A stretch of DNA of 9,270 nucleotides from Actinomycetota bacterium (GTDB taxonomy: Bacteria > Actinomycetota > Humimicrobiia > Humimicrobiales > Humimicrobiaceae). Position 1 is the stretch's first letter. Each line of letters starts with the position of its first letter. The notes under the pieces are model-generated. The model saw only the letters and a program-made list of their open reading frames with translations. It had not been told where the DNA came from and did no database searches. Shown here in pieces: positions 1 through 5,040 of this stretch. The stretch covers positions 1-9,270 of the forward strand of contig JAMDDL010000196.1 of assembly GCA_023488645.1 (NCBI GenBank), given 5' to 3'. The position numbers and the translations under genes are program-made.

Positions 1-808
1 ATGCAGCCTGGTTAAGCAGCATATCTGTTCCATATATTATTTTTGCACCATCTTTTAATGATTTTTTTACAAGTCTGGTAATAACAGGATCATAAACCAT
101 TTCAAATACGATTTTGTTTTTTAAATCCCAGTCTTCAGGAACAGGCATAATGGAAACATTATCACTGTCTGTGCTTTTAAGATTCATTCCTGCAGATGAG
201 CAATTAACTATCAGATTTATTTCCTTCAAAGGAACTGAATTTAAATCTTCCGCAACAACAATTCTCCGGCTGTCTTGTTTATTATAAAATACAGATTTCA
301 AATCAAATGCTTTTTTAATTGTACGGTTATACAGATAAATTTTTGCAGTATTTTTTTTTATTAATGAATATATTGAACTTTTAGCCACTCCTCCGGCTCC
401 AATAACCAGGCATGCGGAGTTATTCCATGTAAAATTCACATCATCCAGTGATTTAATAAATCCCGGGATATCGGTATTAAAACCTCTTGTTCTGCCGGTA
501 GTATTATTAAATTTTATTGTATTTACAGATTTAACTAAACCTGCGTCATTATCCATCTCATCAATTTTGTCAATTAAGGTTTCCTTAAACGGCATAGTTA
601 AATTAAGCCCTGAAAAACCTATCTTTTTTGCTCCGTTAAATGCTTCATTAATATCGGAAGGTTTGATTTCAAAACTTAAATATACTGAATTTATATTGTT
701 TCTTTTAAAAAAGTAATTTTGGATAAAGGGAGAAAAGCTGTGTTTTGCAGGATATCCAAATAACGCATATAAATCGGTGCTGCTGTTTATTTTCACTTCA
801 GTATCCAT
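1..808 (-). CDS. aroE: Shikimate dehydrogenase AroE (3' end cut by window edge)
   Basis: NADPH-dependent reduction of 3-dehydroshikimate to shikimate in the cytoplasmic chorismate pathway. I translated 269 residues from ATG at 808 to the window edge with no stop; judged by the family, about 15-25 C-terminal residues are missing. Visible motifs: substrate loop GYPAKHSFSP (18-27), NLTMPFK with the catalytic Lys at about 75, SVNTI (94-98), GFNTDIPGF with the catalytic Asp at about 113, the nucleotide loop IGAGGVAKS (136-144), NRT (161-163), NCSSAGM (202-208) and MVYDP (237-241). Near the edge YGTDMLLNQA matches the family's GGxxMLvxQ segment. It lies 54 bp behind the acylphosphatase gene on the same strand, probably cotranscribed. 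No Shine-Dalgarno sequence precedes the ATG. The start is chosen because it gives the normal N-terminus just before the first beta strand. The assignment is secure; NADP versus NAD preference was not worked out. Confidence 0.95.
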   Translation of the reverse strand, partial: MDTEVKINSSTDLYALFGYPAKHSFSPFIQNYFFKRNNINSVYLSFEIKPSDINEAFNGAKKIGFSGLNLTMPFKETLIDKIDEMDNDAGLVKSVNTIKFNNTTGRTRGFNTDIPGFIKSLDDVNFTWNNSACLVIGAGGVAKSSIYSLIKKNTAKIYLYNRTIKKAFDLKSVFYNKQDSRRIVVAEDLNSVPLKEINLIVNCSSAGMNLKSTDSDNVSIMPVPEDWDLKNKIVFEMVYDPVITRLVKKSLKDGAKIIYGTDMLLNQAA

Positions 809-862
809 AATTTAAAATTAACTGATGTTTGGTTGTTATTAAAATTTTAAGAGCAAATAATA

Positions 863-1156
863 CTATTCATTATCATTATAACCGAACCGTATTTCAAAAT
901 CGTTAAAATTTTCATCTGTTCCTGATTCTTTAATCCTGATATTTGAAACATAAGAAAGATAAGGTCCTTTTTTCATTTCATCAATAAACTTATCAAGATC
1001 TGCTTCATGCCCCATGCATACGATTTTAACATTACCTTCATATGTATTTTTAACATATCCTGTTATGTTGTGCTTCACGGCACGGTTATAGGCAAAATTT
1101 CTAAACCCTACACCCTGAACTCTTCCTTCAACTATTAATTCGAAACATCTTACCAT
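863..1156 (-). CDS. acyP: Acylphosphatase
   Basis: Small cytoplasmic enzyme that hydrolyses carboxyl-phosphate bonds of acyl phosphates. The 97-residue length is typical. The signature GRVQGVGFRNF (11-21) carries the catalytic Arg19, and GYVKN (33-37) carries the catalytic Asn37. A later KKGPYLSYVSNI segment matches the family's GP...V strand. It sits between trhP (75 bp gap) and aroE (54 bp gap) on the same strand. No Shine-Dalgarno sequence is visible; a weak AT-only inverted repeat (1166-1182) lies just upstream of the start. Its physiological substrate is unknown, as for most bacterial members. The nearby PlsY-like and DegV/FakB-like genes also concern acyl phosphates, but they lie on the other strand in an apparently inserted block, so I do not infer a functional link. 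Confidence 0.95.
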   Translation of the reverse strand: MVRCFELIVEGRVQGVGFRNFAYNRAVKHNITGYVKNTYEGNVKIVCMGHEADLDKFIDEMKKGPYLSYVSNIRIKESGTDENFNDFEIRFGYNDNE

Positions 1157-1231
1157 TTTAAAATAAAGATTTATTTAATCTTATATTTTTATATTTATTA
1201 AAATTTAATATAAAAAATGTCTTTAAGCAAA

Positions 1232-2470
1232 CTACTCTTTTATTCTTAATATAGCATAAGGATTGATATCTCCAACATCCCTTAATACAACAGTATCATT
1301 TGGGTTTGCAGTACCGGAAGTAAAATCAGTATTATTTTTTATTATTATGATTTCTCTTATCCTGACTTCTTTCGGTAATTTCTGAGGCTCAAGGATTTCA
1401 ATATTTTCTCCTGTTTTAAACTGATTTTTAACAAGGACTAAAGGTAATCCATATTTTTCACTTTTACCATTATAAAGTCCAACAAACCTGTAATTCTTAA
1501 TATAGCCAACCCCTTCATTGTCTTCAAGTTCTTTGTAATTATTTAAAAACATAAAACCTGAAGTATAATTTCTGTGACTGCATTTATTTAACTCATTCAT
1601 TAAAAAAGCTTTTTTATCTTTATCAAATTCATCATTTTTTATATAATCCAGTGCTTTCCTGTATGCCCATACTGTTTGAGCAATATAGCTTTCAGTTTTC
1701 ATCCTGCCTTCAATTTTAAAGGCACTAACTCCTGCATCTGCCAGTAAATCCAGTTTATCAAGCAGGCATAAATCTCTTGAATTATAAATAAAAGTACCTT
1801 TGTTGTCCTGTATGATATTAAAAAATAAATTCGGTCTTTCTTCTTCCATAAGATAATACTTCCACCTGCAACTGTGAGCGCATTCTCCCCTGTTTGCATC
1901 TCTTCCTGCCATATACTTGCTTAACATACATCTTCCGGAATATGAAATACATAATGCGCCATGTACAAATATTTCAATTTCAATATCAGTTTTCTTTATT
2001 ATTTCTTTTAAATCATTAAATTTTATTTCTCTGGCAATATTTATTCTTTTTGCTCCAAGCTCTTTATATAAATTAACACTCATGCTGTTAGTAACATTAA
2101 CCTGCGTACTGATATGAATATTTGGCTTTTTGTAAAAATTATTTAACAGTTTTAATACTGCAGGATCACTGATAATAAAACCGTCAAACTGAATATTGCT
2201 TATTGTGTTTAAATATTCAATTAATTTTTTTATTTCATTTTCAAATATAATTGAATTTAATGTAATATAAGTTTTTACATTCTTTTTGTGACAATAAGAT
2301 ACAGCTTTTTCAAGTTCATCCCTGGAAAAATTATCTCCAAGACTTCTTAAATTAAATTCCTTTCCTCCCATATATACAGCATCTGCCCCGTATGCAACAG
2401 CATATTCAAGAATTTTTAAATTTCCTGCAGGTACCAGCAGCTCCGGTATATTTTTATTATCATTAACCAT
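1232..2470 (-). CDS. trhP: U32-family tRNA wobble-uridine hydroxylase, TrhP-like (YrrN/YrrO/YegQ type)
   Basis: Annotated 'peptidase U32' in many genomes, but family members YegQ (E. coli) and YrrN/YrrO (B. subtilis) are TrhP, which make 5-hydroxyuridine at tRNA position 34. The 412 residues start with the usual PELLVPAGNLKILEYAVAYGADAVY-type strand (9-33). The U32 signature spans about 166-202: FVHGALCISYSGRC, then GRDANRGEC. Cys174, Cys181, Cys197 and Cys235 match the spacing of the four Fe-S-cluster cysteines described in the related UbiU/UbiV; Cys201 is extra. FKIEGRMK (251-258) is the conserved second core motif. B. subtilis keeps yrrM (trmR) directly upstream; here that neighbour is separated by the plsY-degV block. 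A decayed copy of this gene's first 22 codons lies beside trmR. No Shine-Dalgarno sequence precedes the ATG. Family is certain; TrhP rather than another U32 subfamily is inferred from length and context. Confidence 0.82.
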   Translation of the reverse strand: MVNDNKNIPELLVPAGNLKILEYAVAYGADAVYMGGKEFNLRSLGDNFSRDELEKAVSYCHKKNVKTYITLNSIIFENEIKKLIEYLNTISNIQFDGFIISDPAVLKLLNNFYKKPNIHISTQVNVTNSMSVNLYKELGAKRINIAREIKFNDLKEIIKKTDIEIEIFVHGALCISYSGRCMLSKYMAGRDANRGECAHSCRWKYYLMEEERPNLFFNIIQDNKGTFIYNSRDLCLLDKLDLLADAGVSAFKIEGRMKTESYIAQTVWAYRKALDYIKNDEFDKDKKAFLMNELNKCSHRNYTSGFMFLNNYKELEDNEGVGYIKNYRFVGLYNGKSEKYGLPLVLVKNQFKTGENIEILEPQKLPKEVRIREIIIIKNNTDFTSGTANPNDTVVLRDVGDINPYAILRIKE

Positions 2471-2507
2471 AAATTATTATTAGAATCATTAAATTTTTAT
2501 TTTTTAC
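2406..2507. repeat. Direct repeat copy A: trmR tail / trhP start junction
   Basis: About 102 bp matching 4341-4439 in the same orientation, with roughly seven mismatches and three single-base indels by hand alignment (about 90 % identity). Read on the minus strand it holds a remnant of the last trmR codons (two Lys codons and TAA, about 2499-2507), the spacer, and codons 1-22 of intact trhP. Similarity stops abruptly at both ends. Confidence 0.85.
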
Positions 2508-2515
2508 ATTTTTTT

Positions 2516-2543
2516 AATTTATCACAATCTCTTTTGCTGTCAA
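2516..2543 (-). promoter_or_regulatory. Candidate sigma-70 promoter for trhP
   Basis: On the minus strand a perfect TTGACA (2543-2538) is followed after 16 bp by TAAATT (2521-2516), preceded by TGA, which fits an extended -10 (TGN). This would start transcription about 40 bp upstream of trhP. It lies just outside the direct repeat, inside the DNA that appears to have been inserted, so it may have replaced the lost read-through from the alaS operon. Confidence 0.5.
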
Positions 2544-2590
2544 TCTGAAATGGTTTTATTTTACTTGTGCAATATAATTTTATTTATGTA

Positions 2591-2619
2591 TTTACATATT
2601 TTGACAAATATGCTAAAGT
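2591..2619 (+). promoter_or_regulatory. Candidate promoter upstream of plsY-like gene
   Basis: TTTACA (2591-2596), 17 bp, then TAAAGT (2614-2619). A perfect TTGACA also occurs at 2601-2606 but lacks a good -10 at normal spacing, and TATAAA at 2659-2664 is another possible -10. The region is AT-rich, so which hexamers are used cannot be settled by eye. The 271 bp between the divergent trhP and plsY-like starts (2471-2741) hold these elements, the candidate trhP promoter and no convincing gene. Confidence 0.25.
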
Positions 2620-2641
2620 AAACTTCATGTCTGCAAATATT

Positions 2642-2652
2642 TTAACTGTTAA
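2642..2652. promoter_or_regulatory. Small perfect palindrome TTAACtGTTAA
   Basis: A 5+1+5 perfect inverted repeat in the divergent trhP/plsY control region, between the candidate plsY promoter and the gene. It could be an operator half-site pair, but an 11-bp AT-rich palindrome can arise by chance and no regulator gene is in the window. Confidence 0.15.
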
Positions 2653-2730
2653 CAAGGGTATAAAAAATGTTAAAATTTTAAATTTGATATCATTAAAAAA
2701 TTTTAAATCTTTGATTTTGATTTAATTATT

Positions 2731-2736
2731 AAAGGA
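2731..2736 (+). promoter_or_regulatory. Ribosome binding site of plsY-like gene
   Basis: AAAGGA five bases before the ATG at 2742. It supports that start and contrasts with the minus-strand genes, which lack such a motif. Confidence 0.7.
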
Positions 2737-2741
2737 TTATT

Positions 2742-3356
2742 ATGGTTGAGAGTATATATTTTAAGATATTTTATATCATTGCCAGTTATCTTTTGGGTTC
2801 TGTTGTATTTGGTTATATTATTGCAATGATTTTAAAAAAAGAAGGTTTTGGAATTGTTGACAGACCCGGAACAGCCGGTGCTGCAAGACAATACGGATTA
2901 AAGGCTGCTATTCCAACATTTCTTTTAGATTGCGCCAAGGGGGCTTCAGTCCCTTTAATAGGAAAGTATATTGGACTTGATATGATAACAATAGTTATAG
3001 CAAGTCTTGCTGTTTTGATTGGACATAACTGGCCGGTTTTTTTTAAATTCAAAGGTGGCGGAGGACTTGCATCATCGATTGGCATAGGTACTTCTCTTAT
3101 TCCTGTTCCTTTTTTAATTACTTTTGGAGTTACCATTATTGCAGGTTTCATTTATAAATATACATTGGGTAAAAAAAGTAAGATAAATTCTATTATAGCA
3201 GGGTCGATTTTAGGAATCCTCCTGCTCCCTGTGTTAGTTTATTTTTTTACAAAATCATTAATTTTAGTAGCTTTTGCAATTGGTATGTTTATAATTATTG
3301 CATCAAAAGGATTACTTCTTTATTTTTTACAAAAAAATAATACCTCAAACAATTAA
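2742..3356 (+). CDS. Divergent PlsY-like membrane acyltransferase
   Basis: Canonical PlsY transfers an acyl group from acyl-phosphate to glycerol-3-phosphate, the first step of membrane phospholipid synthesis. This 204-residue protein has the PlsY layout: YLLGSVVFGYIIA (16-28), a motif-1 region RPGTAGAARQYG (41-52), LLDCAKG (61-67), GHNWPVFFKFKGGGG (94-108) and several hydrophobic helices. Key positions differ. Motif 1 is normally GSGNxGATN with a conserved Ser; here the Ser position is Pro and the Asn positions are Thr and Arg. The phosphate loop FKGGKG is FKGGGG. The C-terminal HxxN...E motif is absent, the equivalent stretch reading IASKGLLLYFLQ. The fold is clear; glycerol-3-phosphate as acceptor is doubtful. 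It is followed after 106 bp by a DegV/FakB gene and has a good Shine-Dalgarno sequence. I withhold the symbol plsY because of the missing residues. Confidence 0.8.
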   Translation: MVESIYFKIFYIIASYLLGSVVFGYIIAMILKKEGFGIVDRPGTAGAARQYGLKAAIPTFLLDCAKGASVPLIGKYIGLDMITIVIASLAVLIGHNWPVFFKFKGGGGLASSIGIGTSLIPVPFLITFGVTIIAGFIYKYTLGKKSKINSIIAGSILGILLLPVLVYFFTKSLILVAFAIGMFIIIASKGLLLYFLQKNNTSNN

Positions 3357-3376
3357 CTAAATCATTTTTGTTAAAT

Positions 3377-3405
3377 TTGAAGAAACCTGATTATTTTTTT
3401 ATAAT
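3377..3405 (+). promoter_or_regulatory. Candidate promoter for degV/fakB
   Basis: TTGAAG (3377-3382), 17 bp, then a consensus TATAAT (3400-3405), about 58 bp before the degV start. A second TATAAT at 3415-3420 has a poorer -35. Suggests that degV can be transcribed separately from the plsY-like gene. No terminator with a GC-rich stem is visible in the 106-bp gap. Confidence 0.45.
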
Positions 3406-3449
3406 AAAATTGCTTATAATTTAACATTTAGCTGATGATAATAAATAAA

Positions 3450-3456
3450 GAAAGGT
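3450..3456 (+). promoter_or_regulatory. Ribosome binding site deciding the GTG start of degV
   Basis: GAAAGGT ends seven bases before GTG at 3463. An ATG two bases earlier is followed at once by TGA, so it cannot be the start; spacing and the conserved N-terminus (TSIRVVTDSSSD) support GTG. Confidence 0.7.
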
Positions 3457-3462
3457 AGTGAT

Positions 3463-4326
3463 GTGACAAGCATAAGGGTTGTTACAGATAGTTCCTCTGA
3501 TATTCCTCAGGAAATAGCGGCTAAATACCTGATAGAAATAGTACCCATGTATGTTGGATATGATGGCAATCTTTTAAAAGACCTGATTGAAATAAAACCG
3601 GAAGAAGTATATGCTGCCCTTGCAAATGAAAAAAAAGTAAGCACATCATCACCCTCAACCGGAGATTATCTTTTAATCTTTAAAAAACTTATTGAGCAGG
3701 AAAAAGTTGATAAAATATATTGTATTACTTTAAGCTCCCAACTTTCAGGAGCATATAATGCTGCAAATATCGCTAAAGACGCCCTACCTCCGGGAACTGT
3801 AAAAATTATAGATTCAAAAACTTCAACAATGTGCCTTGGGCTTATTGCTCTTCAGGCTGCAGAAGCAATCAGAAAAAATTATACTTTTTCCGAAATAGAA
3901 AACTTAATTGATGAATTGATTAAAAAAAATAAATTTATTGCAGTTCTCGAAAATCTTGAATATGTTTTTAAAGGCGGAAGAACAATGTTTCTTGGAAAAT
4001 TTATTAGCAAAGCCATTAGATTCATGCCGATACTTAACATCGGGAGGGACGGTAAAGTAAAATTAAGAAAATTTGTAAAAAATAAGGAAAATGCTATAAA
4101 GGAAATATACAAGCAAACAATTGAAGCAGCTAAGCTAAATAATCAAAACTTAATAAGCATTTTTTACGGCTCAGATATCAGTCCGGCAAAAGAACTCGAA
4201 AGCTTAATAAGGCAAAATAATGAAATTTCAATTTCCGATATTATTATTACACCAATAACTACTGTTATAAGCGCACATACCGGACCTGGTATCTGGGGAG
4301 TTGCAGTTAGCCCCAAATTGGTTTAA
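3463..4326 (+). CDS. DegV/FakB family fatty-acid-binding protein
   Basis: DegV proteins bind one fatty acid; those studied as FakB present it to the kinase FakA for phosphorylation to acyl-phosphate, the donor used by PlsY. The 287 residues are full length for the family. Visible motifs in order: VVTDSSSD (6-13), STSSPSTGDY (60-69), SSQLSGAYNAA (91-101), DSKTSTMCLGLIALQAAE (117-134), LEYVFKGGRT with Arg173 (165-174), the MPILNIGRDGKVKLRKF segment (188-204), and AHTGPGIWGVAV with His272 (271-282). Ser, Arg and His at these places line the fatty-acid carboxylate pocket in FakB structures. Start is GTG with a strong Shine-Dalgarno sequence. It is 106 bp downstream of the PlsY-like gene and convergent with trmR, ending 14 bp before the direct repeat. 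No FakA kinase is in the window, so assignment to the Fak pathway is inferred. Confidence 0.9.
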   Translation: MTSIRVVTDSSSDIPQEIAAKYLIEIVPMYVGYDGNLLKDLIEIKPEEVYAALANEKKVSTSSPSTGDYLLIFKKLIEQEKVDKIYCITLSSQLSGAYNAANIAKDALPPGTVKIIDSKTSTMCLGLIALQAAEAIRKNYTFSEIENLIDELIKKNKFIAVLENLEYVFKGGRTMFLGKFISKAIRFMPILNIGRDGKVKLRKFVKNKENAIKEIYKQTIEAAKLNNQNLISIFYGSDISPAKELESLIRQNNEISISDIIITPITTVISAHTGPGIWGVAVSPKLV

Positions 4327-4340
4327 ATTAATTTTATTGT

Positions 4341-4403
4341 TCAAGAATTTTAAATTTCATGCAGGTAGCAGCAGTTACGGTATATTTTATTATCATTAAC
4401 TAT
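4341..4403 (-). pseudogene. Decayed 5' stub of trhP (codons 1-22)
   Basis: Reading the minus strand from 4403, the sequence follows intact trhP codon by codon but is broken. The ATG is ATA, a base is missing in the codon 6-7 region, the Glu10 codon has become TAA and a Gly codon (position 16) has become TGA; a second base is lost near the end. It stops after about 22 codons, where similarity to intact trhP ends. The 25 bp between it and the trmR stop probably preserve the ancestral trmR-trhP spacer. It has no coding capacity. Confidence 0.8.
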
Positions 4404-4439
4404 AAATTATTATTAAAATCACAAATTTTTATTTTTTAA
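4341..4439. repeat. Direct repeat copy B: junction next to trmR
   Basis: Matches 2406-2507 (about 90 % by hand). It runs from just past the degV stop to the last codons of trmR, whose stop (4429-4431) lies inside it. Together with copy A it exactly brackets the plsY-degV block of about 1.83 kb. Confidence 0.85.
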
Positions 4440-5040
4440 AAATTGATATTGACAGTCCGTCTCCGATATCAATAAATCTTGTATCAAAAATTTTTTTATT
4501 TTGCATCATTGCCACAAATTTTTTTAAACCTTCAACGCTTTTTTTATCATGTTCTTTTACAACCCTTGCAAATACTTTTTCACTGTAAAATATATTGTCT
4601 GCAATAATCAGGGCTTTTTTCTCAAGCTTTTCAATTAAAATTTCCAGATAGTCAGGATACTCATATTTGGCTGCATCTATGAAAACAAAATCAAATTTAA
4701 GTTTTAATTGTGGAATTATTTTAAGAGCATTGCCTGAATAAAAATTTATATCAAGTTCGGGAAAATTTGAACTGATGAATTCTTCTGCTTTTGCCAGTCT
4801 TTTACTGTTTAAATCAATACCGGTAAATGATGCTTTCTTAAGATTTTTAGCCAGAAAATAAGATGAATATCCCTCACCGCAGCCAATCTCCAGCACATGC
4901 TTTGGTTTTTTTATAAAGATGATAACTTCAAGCAGCCTTCCAACTTCATAACTTATGACAGGAATCTTCTTATTATGCGAAATTTCTGAGATGTCCCCAA
5001 GATATTTTTTTTCTGAAAGAATATCGCTTAAATCTTTCAT
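4429..5040 (-). CDS. trmR: SAM-dependent O-methyltransferase, TrmR/YrrM-like (tRNA 5-methoxyuridine)
   Basis: Class I methyltransferase of the cation-dependent O-methyltransferase family. B. subtilis YrrM (TrmR) methylates 5-hydroxyuridine at tRNA position 34 to 5-methoxyuridine. In 203 residues one sees the SAM loop VLEIGCGEGYSS (49-60), an acidic ribose-binding Asp76 (TGIDLNS), FIDAAKYEYPDYL (120-132) with metal-type Asp122, IIADNIF with Asp148-Asn149, and the C-terminal IGDGLSISI (192-200). Length and order match YrrM. The ATG overlaps the mltG stop by four bases (ATGA), so translation is probably coupled. The substrate is inferred from synteny (alaS-ruvX-mltG-trmR-trhP) and from the presence of trhP, which makes its substrate; by sequence alone it could be a small-molecule O-methyltransferase. 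It has no recognisable terminator, and its 3' end lies inside the direct repeat. Confidence 0.85.
   Translation of the reverse strand: MKDLSDILSEKKYLGDISEISHNKKIPVISYEVGRLLEVIIFIKKPKHVLEIGCGEGYSSYFLAKNLKKASFTGIDLNSKRLAKAEEFISSNFPELDINFYSGNALKIIPQLKLKFDFVFIDAAKYEYPDYLEILIEKLEKKALIIADNIFYSEKVFARVVKEHDKKSVEGLKKFVAMMQNKKIFDTRFIDIGDGLSISIFKK

Noticed and set aside
1166..1182. Hairpin AAGATT-5-AATCTT upstream of acyP
   Set aside because: Six-bp AT-rich stem without a proper T tail on the gene's strand; not a convincing terminator or riboswitch.
1917..2117. Plus-strand open frame inside trhP
   Set aside because: Lies antisense to the well-conserved U32 coding sequence; no Shine-Dalgarno sequence or motif of its own.
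2672..2716. Repeated AAAATTTTAAAT...TTGAT units before the plsY-like gene
   Set aside because: Low-complexity A/T sequence; looks like a degenerate operator pair only if one ignores the base composition.
2627..2725. A 32-codon plus-strand ORF (starting MSANILTVNK) ending 16 bp before the plsY-like start
   Set aside because: No Shine-Dalgarno sequence, low-complexity Leu/Ile/Lys/Asn content and no recognisable motif; an open stretch of this size is expected by chance in such DNA, though a leader peptide cannot be excluded.
2813..3151. Minus-strand open frame across the plsY-like gene
   Set aside because: Antisense shadow of a gene with clear membrane-protein motifs; its own translation is Pro/Ile-rich without family features.
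2508..4340. The inserted block as an insertion sequence or integron cassette
   Set aside because: No transposase, integrase, terminal inverted repeats or attC-like hairpin is visible; only the long direct repeat supports insertion.
4424..4444. Inverted repeat AATTTTT / AAAAATT at the trmR stop as a possible terminator
   Set aside because: The stem is entirely A/T with a T-rich loop; it would be unstable and such matches are frequent here.
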